The position numbers and the translations under genes are program-made. DNA of 64,000 bases, from positions 682,001 through 746,000 of the forward strand of contig JAGPYM010000015.1 in NCBI GenBank assembly GCA_020736575.1, written 5' to 3'. Positions within the stretch are counted from its first letter, which is position 1; every line of letters begins with the position of its first letter. The notes below the pieces were generated by a model. It worked only from the letters and a program-made list of their open reading frames with translations. It was not told the origin of the DNA and did not search any database. The DNA is from Thelonectria olida. Taxonomy: Eukaryota > Ascomycota > Sordariomycetes > Hypocreales > Nectriaceae. Shown here in pieces: positions 9,965-21,684 of the stretch.

Positions 9965-11777
9965 GAGACGGCGGTGGTTCAGAAGCTGTATTGTTTTTGA
10001 TGCAGGATATGTGATTCGGAACATGGGCGTGCAAGAATGCTGCATTTTTACTGAATGCTCTGTTAGCTAGTTCTATATAGCTATCTTAGGCCTGTTCTCT
10101 CTGTTTAATTGAAATACGATTCACGGAGTGTTTGAAGTTGATATTGAGTCACCAGCACCTCGTGTGTCGTTTTGATTACCAGTGTGACTTGTAGGATACT
10201 CTATGCACAGACTACATGAGTTTAGAGAGGGATTAAGTAAACCATAGCCCTAAGAGTGTCTCAAGAACTTCTTAACATGGGTGATGGGAAATAATCGCGA
10301 TACTTACAATCTTTCCCATTAGTATTAATTCCGTGAGCAGAGAGATCATTAGACCAAGGAGGGAACATTTAGTGTTGTGTCAACATGCCCATAAAAGCTG
10401 TATGATTCAAAGAAATGTGAAAGCCCACTTAGAAAAGCATCAAGTAAGGACACAACTCTACTATGTTTACTGTTTCTAATGCTGCCTAGGCCCAAATCCT
10501 GCGCTTTTTGAGCCGATTGCCTAACACAGCACCATCTGGGAGCTCTCAACTCAGGGAAGAGCCTATCAACATTTCCGGATCAGCACATCGCGCCCAATCA
10601 AGACCCCAGCAAGTGGGGGTGTGTCGGATTCCTTGAGTGAACTATCTGCAGTTCGAGTTAATCTCTTCAAATAGGGGGAAATGGGATATGTTGAGTAGGC
10701 CGAATTGGGGGCATTCAATTGATCAAAGATGCTCCATTTTAGAGCGGCACTCGTTGCTTGCTTGTGTCTGTTGTGTTTGTTCTGTCTGGAATTTTCCTGC
10801 CCAACACTCTTTTCCAGGCTCTTAGTCATCTCGACTAAACGTTCCTCCTTCGTCTGACATGGCCTGATGACGCGCTGGAAAAGAAGGGTTTGAAGGAGGA
10901 GGGACAAGGCAGAACACAACAGACAATACAACATCTTTCAAGCTGTATCTTTTTCTTTCATGACTATAGCTGATCCTCACTACGCCATATCAATATTAGG
11001 TTCAGTTACGTTCGTATTTCGTTTCTTGAGATACCGGCCCAGTCATCAAAGAAAACATAGCCTAATATCCCACCACGATGGAACGCCGGAGTCTAAGCAC
11101 ATGAAATCAGATAGCTCCAATGGCATACCAGCGCCAATGGTTTTGCTTCCCCCATAATCAAGAAGGAAGTCTCGATCTCCTCGGGAACCATCTGAGACTG
11201 GCTCTTAATCGTCTAGCAAGTTACTTTCCATATCTTTCAAGCAAGGTCTTGGCTGTCACCGTTCCAAGCACCATGTAGCCCCATATCACTACATGTACAA
11301 TTTTAGCCTCCCTTATTCGCAAAGACAGCCCCCTTTCCAGGCCACCCGGGGAGTCGGCCGGCCAGGAAAGACGGGTGGGAGGCGAGGACAAGAAGGCCTT
11401 AACGACAAGCCAAGTCAACAGAAAGCGGCGCAAAGGCAACCACCAATCCACGACATGGCGTGAGGCCTGACTTAGGTAGGAAGACTAGAAAAAGAAGTTG
11501 TTATTCCGGGATCATTTCCTAGGTCAGGTAGCTTGCATCTAGGCGGCCTGTGGCGAAATGCAGACCGGGCTGTCCTCCAACAGCAGCCAAATTTGGCGCC
11601 CATTTTCGATCTTGTAACGGCGACTTTCCCCCAAGAGAGAAGGAGACGTTTCCCGTCCTCGCCGACTGTCAGTGATTAAAGCATCTCTGGGGACGCGTGA
11701 TAAAACCTTTAAAGCGACACAACGCGAGCCACAACGACGGGACATCAAACTTGAATTATCACTGTGTTCCTTGGAAT
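9965..11777. other. Gene-free, AT-rich stretch
   Basis: About 1.8 kb with only short frames that lack an ATG or coding character. A small hydrophobic frame near 11221-11451 (minus) starts with GTG and resembles nothing known to me. Confidence 0.5.
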
Positions 11778-13384
11778 CTAGACTACACTCGTTGCACAAC
11801 TTGTTCCCTCTGTCGACATGTACTGATGTTTTCTTCCTGCAGCTTCATCCCCCTCCATATGGAGCAGAGAGTCGATAATATCCTGACCCACACGCAGAGT
11901 CAATTTGCTGTACATCTCCTTCAGAATTGTAGCGCCTGATTCGTTTATATCGTTGTCCGGCCCACGACACCCTGGAATAATCTTATAGTGTGTTGCCGGC
12001 TGGACATACTTGTGTTTATGACTGGCGAGCCAGTTGTAACAGAAGTAGCACGCGGGCTTGCTGCATCCAATGTACTTGTCACCGCCCACGAACTCGAAGC
12101 GGTGACGGCTAAACTGATCACCAATCTGCAACTCAGCATGAACCCTCGTGATGATGGTACTTCGAGCAGCCAAATTGGTACGAATAGGATTGCTCGTGCC
12201 ATCATTCGACGGAAGATCTAGATTGATGAGCCTGTGAAGGGCTGACTGGATATCCATGGTATTCTGAGACACTGAGTCTTTGCTGATTGCCCATACAATC
12301 TCGTATGGGATCATATGGTCTGCGCGGATTGCAATAGACTGGGCTTCAGGTGCGTCGATGACACGGATCTGAGATATTTGACGGAGAGCAGGTACTCGAC
12401 TCATCGCCTTCACAACTGCATTCACCGAGGAACGAGGTGCGCCAAGACGACCGATATAGTGTGCTAGTTTTCCGAAACCATATAGGGAGTGTGTCGATTT
12501 GTTCTTAATAGCGTCAACTTCACGTCCTTGCATGTTATAACAGAGGTCAATAATGTGCGCGATGGTGAAGGAAACTGGTGGTTCGGAAAGCTTCCTGAGC
12601 TTTCTCCAGATAGCGCTCACTAATAACATTAGTGCTAAATGAAACCAAAAGCCGATGATATCTTACCAGCATCATCTGGCAATTGCTTTCTCAGCTCCAT
12701 TCGGCACCTCTTCGCGCATAAGCGGAGCCCATTGTTGTAGAATGTAAGTCTAGGGGTGCACGTTTGTACAGCTCGCTGAAACACCTCTTCACGGACCCTT
12801 GGCTCGGTCTCGGAGTTCAAAGAGACCAGTAGTCGTAAGACGCTATCAGCATATGACTGCACTATGATTCGGATTCCTTCATTTGCTGCCAGCCAGAGAA
12901 TGTTGCTGTACGGCAGTTTCTGTAATCCAGCAGCAGTTACCGTTGATCCCCCCTTTTCGGCGTCGCATAGATATGCAAAGGAGTCAAGAAATTCTCTTAG
13001 AATTTCGCATGTATCGTCGCTTTCGTGGTTTGCTGGTTGCCGCCGTTCGTGTTCGCCTTTATATATCGCGAGTGCTTCATAGAGAGCAAGTCTGGGGTAC
13101 ATAGTCTTTTTCAAATTCTGTGATATTTGCTCCATTTTGCTCGGAATTGCAGAGGACCAGTGCTAAAAAAGAGCAGGGAAACAGACTACTTATCACAAAG
13201 AAACTCAAAGGAGCTGTCATTGTTTCCAAATAGTTCTCTGACCTTCGACGCGGTCCATTCTGTCCAGTAGGAGGCACAGAAATTATGCACGAGATTGGCA
13301 GATACGGATTGTTCACAAATCGTCGTGATCCATACGTGGTCCTTACTTATTGGCCCGTTGCTGATTTTTTGCAATGAGGCCAAA
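11778..13384 (-). CDS. OTT_1508-like deaminase-domain protein (5' end uncertain)
   Basis: Predicted member of the fungal expansion of OTT_1508-type zinc-dependent deaminase-fold proteins. Exons 13384-13190, 13139-12667 and 12619-11778 keep frame and give about 500 aa. The C-terminal third carries the zinc/catalytic signature: HAELQIGD (HAE) and, about 35 residues later, CSKPACYFC (PxxC). The rest is helical and uncharacterised. No ATG begins the first listed exon. It opens after a good acceptor (TTCTCTTCAG), so at least one 5' exon was not found, or the 5' end is lost. The 13190-13139 intron has weak signals. The domain also occurs in bacterial conflict systems; a role here in nucleic-acid editing or self-recognition would be inference. 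Confidence 0.7.
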
Positions 13385-13750
13385 CTGAAGAGAATCAGAT
13401 CAAATAAAATAAAATAAAATAGTTTCCCCTAAGCAGCATGTATGGCCCTTTTTACGTCTTCCTCTGTCTGAGGAGGCGTGGACGACTGCTCACCCAGCTC
13501 AGGCACGACTCAGGTTAAAGCGACGGCAGCTCCAGTTCACGCACGACAAAAGGAATCTTCACAGTCGAGATCCGTATTTTACAATTGGCCGTTTACGAGA
13601 CTCTGGAGCGCAAGAAGAATTTATGGTCCGCAGTGGTGTATGTATGTAAGAAAGATGAAACGTCATTGAATTCAGCCCATGTGACATTAAGTGGGAAGTT
13701 CTTATTAATTTATCACTTGGTCTCATTCAAACCCCGAAAGTGCTCCGTCC

Positions 13751-14801
13751 TCACATCATAAAGGCAGCAAAGCCAACAGCAATGGCTGCCCAGCTAAGGC
13801 CATTTGCAACCGCGCCTCCAGTGGAAGTGCTAGTTGCCTCCGTAGTGCCAGTTGACGTGGTTGAACCACTCGTCATGCTAGCCGTCATCGAGCTCTCAGA
13901 TCCAGTTTCGGTAGCGTTCTTGGGCTCAACCGGCGTGTCGTACTTGGAGCACACTCCGTCCATTGCCAAAGGACATGTCTTGGAGTCAATACAGATGGAC
14001 TGCAACTCGGAACCCTGGGCCTTGATAACGGTCGTGGCTGGCGCGCAGCGGACGTTGAAGATGGAATTGAGAGCGGTAGCGACAGCTGTAATGTCATCCT
14101 TTTCCACCCCAAAAGAGGCTGCGGCAAGGCCGACCTGTTGGACGAAGTAGGTGACCTCGTAGTAGTCGAGGTCCATGAACTTGTGAACCTTGTACATGGA
14201 GGCTTCGGCCGTGTAGGCGTCGAACCCGGGCATGCCCTGCATGGAGCAGCCAAGGAGGGAGCCGAAGAATTGGTAGAGGTGGGTGAGAAGGAAGCTAGGC
14301 ACCCTGTAAGCCTTCATACGTGTGTAGTTAAGCGGTGGGTAATCCATACTATTGGTTCGAGGAGGTATCATTGGCAGGCATGTTCTTCATCAGGGGCGTA
14401 GCACCGCCACCGTCAAGGAAGTTAACGGAGACGCCCTTCTTGCCGCCGCGGTTGGTAGAAGCAAGCTCTCCTGTGAAATATGGCAGTAAGTTGACCGTTG
14501 TGCCGTTAATCTTGCCAGCGGCGAGAATGCCGGGAACTTTGACGCCAACATTGGGCTTCGTGTCTGGGAGTGCATGCTCCATCAGCAACGGATCAACTGG
14601 CATCATTCAATCAATCCTCGACTCACAATTTCCAATGACCACAGTGTTGACAAGAACAGTCAAAAGGGCGGCCTGGTTATCGGCAGTGTTGTTCTTGAGG
14701 AGGGCCGTGGTGTAGTAATCGCAAATGGGAGTGTCTGAAGGTCGCTGGGCAGTGGCGGAGGTGACAGCTGCAGCTGCCAGGGCGATATTGGAGAAACGCA
14801 T
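13751..14801 (-). CDS. Secreted GPI-anchored protein, conserved fungal family of unknown function
   Basis: Exons 14801-14627, 14563-14350 and 14294-13751 give 310 aa. The introns (63 and 55 nt) use GTGAGT and GTATGG donors and restore a frame that otherwise looks broken at about 14350. Residues 1-18 are a signal peptide (AAAAVTSATAQ). The middle has a conserved-looking block (IGNYTKPNVGVKVPGI, NFLDGGGA, THLYQFFGSLLGCS). A Cys-containing region (RCAPATT, CIDSKTCPL, GVCSKY) follows. The C-terminus is a Ser/Thr-rich stalk and a hydrophobic tail, as in GPI-anchored wall proteins. I recognise the overall family pattern from plant-associated ascomycetes but cannot name a function. Confidence 0.8.
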
Positions 14802-16033
14802 GATGAAAGAAGAGTGGAAAGAATGATGATGTCCTCAGATGCTAGCAATGAGAGCCTTGTGAGAGTAGAGATCCGAGAATATTGCGCTTCCTCTCCTGCT
14901 TCTAAGTAGTCCTTCGTGTTCTCAAGGGCTCGGCCATCTTTGAAGTCGCTTTCATGCTAGGCGGTGCAAGAATCGAGCTGTATTGTTCCTGAACTAGTGC
15001 CCCGGATGTTTTCGACTCCGTTCGGGCCTTCGGCACCGTCAATAGAGGGCGGGATTGTGAGCTAAGCATATCAACGGAGCCTTGTGACTCCATATTGGGC
15101 GGAAGCTTGCCTTCCTGTTTGCTAGAATAGGCAAGCGATTGGCTTTGCAATTACCTTTAGGCTGGGCATGGTTGGATTCCAAAGGTGAGATTGTCTCTTG
15201 AGCGCACAGCCGATCCGAGCCATGAACGGCGTTGGATGTTGGTGTTGTCAACATGCCAACTCATGCTCCGCGGGAATGAGGGTATCTATCTCCGCTCTCT
15301 TGACACGGTCACATATGATGCAGGGCAAATTGATTTAACGAGTGAATGATGTTTCCGTGTTTACTGCGTATGTTTCACACACGCATCCAAAAACACTCAG
15401 CAGCCAAGCACCTTGAGTAAGACTCCAGTCTCCATTCGACGACAGTCAACAAAACCCCTGCCCTAGCGCCCCGCGTTAGAAACATTCAGCCTTTGTCTGT
15501 CAGAATGAAGGCAGATTCAAGACACTCCAGGCTTAGCTCGCAGCTATTCGCACCAATGAAATGAGCTGCTTAGAAATACGTGACATCAGATGCCCAACAC
15601 AGGCCGCTAGTCTAGCCTCCGGGGGCATCGGGGACGTGGCTGAACTACCGGCAGTAACTTCTTCGTGCCGTGTTTGCTGGCTAGCGCGCAGATCTCTCGG
15701 AAGAGTGACAACCCGAGACGGACGGCTGCAATCCGTTCCGAAATTCTGGGAAATTCGAAGCGACGTCATGAACTCTTTGGTACTACTTGTAGCCCGCGCT
15801 GTGTGTCTTTGAGGGATAGCGTGCAGAAAGGCGCCTTGATCCGGCAATTAGGCTTACAAGGTCTTACTGATGAGGGGAGACTGCTCCATGTTGGACAAGC
15901 GGCGCGGATAAGGTGAATCTAGACCAGCCTCACCGCCCGAATTGCTAGCTGCAAGTCCTGTAAGAACACAAGGAGCCTGAGGATGAAACTGTTTCGTCAG
16001 TCCGCAATGAGCCATCGAATTCTGCCTATCTAA
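14802..16033. other. Gene-free stretch
   Basis: The 5' flank of the GPI-protein gene and the 3' flank of the membrane-protein gene. I see no coding frame with support. Confidence 0.5.
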
Positions 16034-17962
16034 TTATAAATATGCATTACCCTTGTGCGCACCCGATACCCGGCCTCCCTCTTCAATGCAATCCCCAATC
16101 AACAAGTACTCATCATCTAACCCACTCACGACGCCGAATCTCACTCTCACACCTTTTAAAAGCCTCGACCTCTCCTCGTCGGCGAGAGCTCCTCCGCCGG
16201 CGGGTAAGCCGAAATTCGAGTTTCCCCGTGTCAGCGTTGACACGTTCATCATCAGTCTCGGCACCCAAATCACCAGATCCGTCACGAGACCGGCAATAGA
16301 CACAAGTAAGACGACAAAGGTAGACAGTATCAGAACTCCCATCCATGCTTTGTTATAATGGATCGTCATAACAGCCGCGTCGCTCGTGACGTTCGTCTCA
16401 AGTGCGCTGGCATACAATAGTCGATATTCAGAGGCATGATCTGCTTGGAGCGCGCCAGTGGCGATCATCGAAAGCCAATATGTGTTTAATAACTGCGCAA
16501 ATCGCGTAGCAAACCGCACCTTGCCAATCGTGTAGACAGGCGGATTAGTACGAACGGCCGTGATGTTGAAAGTTTGCACCGGGTCAACCAGGAACCCTTG
16601 AATTAGCGACGGGGAACCACTTCTGCCCCCAGAGTCGGCCAGTAACTTCAACGGTTCCAGAAAATATCCCAGTCCGTTGAGTGTTGCGTTGCACAGATCG
16701 AGGAGAGTGAGATTGCTCCTCAGCCCGGGACTGGTGGCCGAAGGTCGCATATGAGTAGCACTGCAAGACCAACCAATGCATTCAGCTTTCACTTCCACAT
16801 GCGAAGTGGTCACTGTGCAGTTGGCATAGGTCATGTCATAATCTTGGCCGTCCCAGCCGAGGTATTGGAGAGACTGTGGCCTGAACGTAGGATCGGTGCA
16901 TCGTTTCCTGACTTCGTTGCTGCCGTCGGCAGAGGCCATCTGACCCCACCTGAAAGCTTTGCTATTCATGTTGTTGGTGGTGTTTAAGGGTCCTTGAGCC
17001 GACATATTATAAGACCGCAAAGTATGGCAGTCGAAGTGAAGGTAGGAGGTTTCCATTGTGAATGTTGAGTTCTGGTTTCGCGGGATGGCGCCAACTGGTA
17101 TACCAGTCAAGCTGGAATACTCTGGCGTGGTGTTCCGGTCGTTTATTGCGATCCAGTCTCGGCCTTCTGTCCCAGAATATCCTGGCAATAGCTCAAGTAT
17201 TGGGATCTTAATGTTCCCCCACTGGTCCATGCTCGAGTTCTGGTTGCTGTTGACGGATGCCAGAGAGGCGCTGAAGAGACTAGTTACAGGAACATTGGCT
17301 CCCGCATAGTCTCCAAGCATGAAGTCGGTCGGGAAAGAGGAGTTCGAGTCAACATATTGGACCATCTTGGACGATGTATGGATATCGTTCTTGAGTAACA
17401 GTACCCGCAGAATTGCCTGTCCGCCGAGAGGTGACAGCGACCAGATCAAGACCAAGCCAATAGCGACCAAACCAATGGTTTGTAATTCGAAAATCGTCGA
17501 CACCGTTCCTGTTGCCGTGGTTGAGCCATACAGCAAGTCCAGAAGGCCGATACGCTCTCCACGTTGCATTCTCCAGCGAGCATAGCTCTTAATGGCCTTG
17601 CCCAGAATAAAGGCAAACATGAGAGGGTAAACGGTAGGACCCTGGACGCGGTAAGTTACCCGAAATGCTCGAGGGTAGGCTCAATTACTTACCAGTCGAG
17701 ACAATTCGACAAGATAATTCCCGACCCCTTCGGCCTCCTTGAGTGGTCGCCCACTAAACCGCAGGAGAATGCAGATGTAGACGACGATTCCCAGAGCGAC
17801 CAAAATTCCTAAAATATTTATTAGGAGCTCGAATGGTCGCGATATTCCTCCATGCAGCTTTGCTCTAGGCCACTGCAGCAACCTCGACTTTGGTTTGTCA
17901 AACGACGACGTCGAAGACACGGCTGCATCAGCCTTGAGCTGCGGGTTGCTAAAGGGAAGCAT
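16034..17962 (-). CDS. Large multi-pass membrane protein, fungal-specific, unknown function
   Basis: Exons 17962-17693 and 17641-16034 join in phase 0 (donor GTAAGT, acceptor GTCCAG) and give 625 aa. There is a hydrophobic segment at about residues 47-68 and a paired hydrophobic region near 90-160. A long N-glycosylation-rich loop of about 330 residues (many N-x-S/T and cysteines such as CHTLRSYN and CIGWSC) follows, then a final helix (VLILSTFVVLLVSIAGLV) before a short cytosolic tail. This topology of two or three N-terminal helices, a large extracytoplasmic domain and one C-terminal helix is common in uncharacterised Pezizomycotina proteins. Upstream in-frame codons reach a GTG at 18097, but the first ATG is at 17962. 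Confidence 0.75.
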
Positions 17963-18516
17963 ATCGTGCAAAAATGGCACGCATAGAGCCACGCCAGCCG
18001 GACTCGTGATTGCGCTCGAGGATAAATGGTGATGTTGTGAGTGAAGATTGAACGGACGATGGGAGAATGTGCGGATTGAAGGTGTGGGGAGTCGCACATC
18101 AAAACGGCCCCCAACACCTCAACTCAGCTCGGCCACACTAATGCGGCAATGAATATGCGAGGTGATATCACCCAAGCACCTGTGGCACAATAACTACATG
18201 GCGCGAAGCTGACGGGATTTCATTGGAAGTACGGACCACATTCGGAGTCTATATATAGATAGGCAGCCAACAATGCAAACAGTCAGACTTGTGGTGCCAC
18301 GGGTAAGGGTGATAGTACCCAGCCACTGATGGTACGTGTATCTTGGTTGGTTGGGTGGTTGGTTATGTGACATGTTGCATGCTGCCGCGGGCCAGAAGCA
18401 CTACAGCTCCTATGTCCATGACAAGGACCTGGCAAGAATCCTCCATCCACTTGACCTCGATCGTGTGTAGGGCTGACCCAACTCTGCCTCGGCACCCATA
18501 CTCCAAAAACAGCCCA

Positions 18517-20010
18517 TTATTGGTTCGACCCGCCTTCTGCCTCAAATATCTTCCCAACAGCCTTCGCAACTCCGAGAAGGTGTCTATCATGATATCTTGG
18601 GGCGACCAAAGACACTCCAACTGGCATATTTTCCTCCCCTTTGAGTCCCGGGATGTTGATGACTGGTACATGCAGGGCCTTGATCAGGAGTTAGCTAACC
18701 AACCCACACGTAATTATTCAATATTTTCATTGCAGAAGTCTTACCGTCCACATGGTGTTGAATACTTGGTCTCCCGTCGTCTCTTGGCCGAGAGGGGCGA
18801 CATCGGGCACACTCGGCGTGAGGATGGCAGAGTATTGCTTGGCGATTTTGTCAATCACGGGTCTGAGAGCAGCAATATTATCAAAAGCTTCCAAATGAGC
18901 AGCGTGCGATATCTTGGTGCTGTTTTCGACCTGGTCAATCAATGTTTGGTGAAGTGCTTCTTTGTCGGCTCGGTACTCGGGCAGAAACGACGTCTGGCCT
19001 TCGCTGCGTAAGACCGTCCAATACCACTGTCTCATCTTGTTGAATTCCGGCGGCAGCGTGACCTCGTCGACCTCAGCGCCGTTGTCTCTCAATAGTTTGA
19101 CCGCACGCTGCATTGCGGCTATTGTTCCAGGACCGGCTTCTGCCCAAACCGGCGTCAGTACAACAGCAAACTTGCTGCCTTTCACAGAAAAGTTGCCGAC
19201 TGGTGGACTGTCGTCCGCAAGACCCAAAACGCCAGCAAGGAGATCGAGGTCCTCGACAGACCGAGCAAAAATTCCCAGGGTATCGTAGATCAAGGCCGAA
19301 AACTTGACTCCCTCTCGGGTGATGGAGTTCCATGTTGGCTTGAGGCCATAAATGCCGCAAAATGAAGCAGGCCGGATAATGCTCCCACCTGTTTGCGTTC
19401 CCAAGGCAATCGGTGCCTGGAAATCACTGACTGCTGCTGCTGAACCAGAGGACGAGCCACCAGGCGTGCGTGCCAGGCCGTGCGGGTTGCGCGTCTTTGG
19501 CCCAAACTTGGTTGCTGCGAACTCGGTGGTGGTGGTTTTACCTGTGGGTGGATGTGAGGGTCAGGATAGACAGGAACAACGAGCTTCCAACTCACCTAGC
19601 AAAAGAGCTCCTGCTGCCTTCAAAATCTTGATTGGCCCAGCGTCATATTCGGGAGCATCTCCTTCATAAGCAGGGGAGTTGTGCTGCGTCGGCATACCTC
19701 CGAGTCGTTAGTACTATATATCACGCACGAGCGCGAATGATAGGACAATCTTGCACTCACGTTTTGTATATATCACGTCCTTAACACCTATAGCCACTCC
19801 GTGGAGTGGACCTCGTTTCTCCGCCGGTATTTTGTCGAGAATGCGAGCCTGCTCAAGAACATACCCAGGATCGAGATATGCCCAAGCCATAATAGTCGAG
19901 TCTCGTCGCTCGATGCGCGCCAGCAGCGACTGGGCATATTGCTCCACTGTCAACGAGCCGTCTTGCAGCCGGGCAAGGACTTCGGTCGCAGTAAGCAAAT
20001 GAGAGTCCAT
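18517..20010 (-). CDS. Amidase signature enzyme
   Basis: Predicted amidohydrolase of the amidase signature family. Exons 20010-19761, 19697-19596, 19541-18745 and 18678-18517 give 436 aa. The Ser-cisSer-Lys triad is complete: Lys77 in GVAIGVKDV, Ser147 in PGGSSSGS and Ser171 in GTQTGGSI. The 24-residue spacing between the two serines is the canonical one. The protein is shorter than the roughly 500-550 aa of many fungal acetamidases. There is no signal peptide, so it is probably cytosolic. The stop lies on the same strand as the sterol-reductase genes downstream of 21 kb. Whether it belongs to that group is open. The substrate is unknown. Confidence 0.9.
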
Positions 20011-21684
20011 TGCAGTGACTTCAGGTCGGGTATTATGGTGGTAATGAACTGTTCAGCCGATATCTTCTTAAACAAATCAAGATCTCATATCTCACGGAAT
20101 ATCAACAGATGGGGCCAAGCTAGACAGTCACTTCGTATTGGGCGAATAAGTCTGCAACCCGCAATTGGCTGGGGCTTTGCTGACATGAGAGAGACATTGC
20201 CCCGCGGCCAACTCATTCCTGCGGGTCAAGTGATCGGCGCGGGCCAAGTGTAGAGGGTAGCAGTCGACGAATTTCACTTCGCATTATCAAGGGACCATCT
20301 GAGAGAGAAGAGCGAGAGTCAATAATAGTGCAATAAAGCGTCATTGATTAGTTCAGCATGAGAGTGTTCATCCCCCGGTGGCGCGTTGGCGTATGGCATG
20401 GGACTCGTCTTGAGGAAGGTATCGGAGACAATCTGAGGATGATCAGTCAGTGCTAATTCACCTGGCTATCCAAATGGACTTGAGTTGCTGTTTGACTCAT
20501 CTTGGGTGTCTGCCCGAGGGCTATCGTGAATAGAGGCAAAGGTAATAAATAGGTGATACGTTGTAGGAAGAAGTCCTGAGCACTTCTTCCAACTATAGAG
20601 ATACCAGACTAGATCGGCATTTGGAAGAAGCCCTCCATTTAAAAAGATATCAAGATGCCCAGCCGCAGGCCCTTGGATAGTGTCATTCGTTCCGAAAGTC
20701 GCCCTGCAGCATGTCATGGACCAGGGAAAGGGAACAAGATCAGAATTGGCCGCGGGGCAACACGGTCAAGTTCAGAGAATTACCTTGCTGCAAGTCATCT
20801 AATGCATAAGCAAAGGCACAATGGCTCTCGTGCACATAGAGCGGCATCTAATGCGGTGTCGAGCCACTAAGAGGTGTAGCCTATTGTAGTAGAACCACTC
20901 ACAGACAATGAGGAGTTGCCAGCGGGCCAACTGGCGGGCTAACTTGACCCACACTATCCTTTCAACGTTGGCTATCATAACCGTCTGACCAGGGCCCATC
21001 CTGGACTATCTGCAGTCAACAGTCCCAGGCTAGGTTCTTCATATCCTTGTCAATCTGTGCGTACAGGCAGATTCATACTACACCTCACAAACAGAGGTAC
21101 TCAGATCGCCATCCCCGCTCACTTGATCCTATCCTGGTCTTTCTGATATCTGGAGAACCTCGCTAAGCAAGATTGTCAAGCTTCTCATAGATTGCGAGTG
21201 GTCCTGAGCAGCGGCGGATCTATGATAAAGAGGATAACAAACCCTTGACCCTCGAGAATACAGACACACTTTAGAATCACCCTCCGTCTCCATAATCCTC
21301 GCTCTCAGGCCTTTTGCGAATGCTGGTACTCTCCTCAAACGCCATCCAACACCTCGAGTCTCGTCTATCCGCAGCGGTGGCTAACAAACAACTTTCTAAT
21401 TATAGCTCGGAGCATTGGTACTATATACCCATCCCCACCGTAATAGTTAATTAATTACCCTATGGTTCTTTATAAAGTGATACTACCTTGTTATTAGCTT
21501 AAAGATAGACTGGAGCGTCTCGGGGGCGTTCTGTATCATAGCTAGGATCAAAGTTTTCCATAGCGCCGAAGCCATCAAGGTGGTCAAAGTTCAGGCTCAA
21601 GAGGGGGGAAATAATTGTACGTTGTATGCCAGCAACTCGCCCTTGATAGAGCGGATAGCTTATTCAATCGTAACTGTGCGTATG
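20011..21684. other. Gene-free stretch between amidase and sterol reductase
   Basis: 1.7 kb with scattered short frames only. It includes the amidase promoter and the 3' flank of the DHCR24-like gene. Nothing coding can be supported. Confidence 0.5.

Noticed and set aside
11221..11451. Small hydrophobic protein on the minus strand
   Set aside because: Starts with GTG, has no signal-peptide pattern and no supporting context.
13751..14606. Apparent frameshift in the GPI-anchored protein near 14350
   Set aside because: A 55-nt intron (14349-14295, donor GTATGG, acceptor CCTAG) joins the frames exactly and gives NQYFLLTHLYQ; no lesion is needed.
14590..14627. A 30-nt intron in the GPI-protein gene
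   Set aside because: Too short for fungal splicing. The acceptor at 14564 gives a 63-nt intron and a better protein join (IGNYTKPNVGV).
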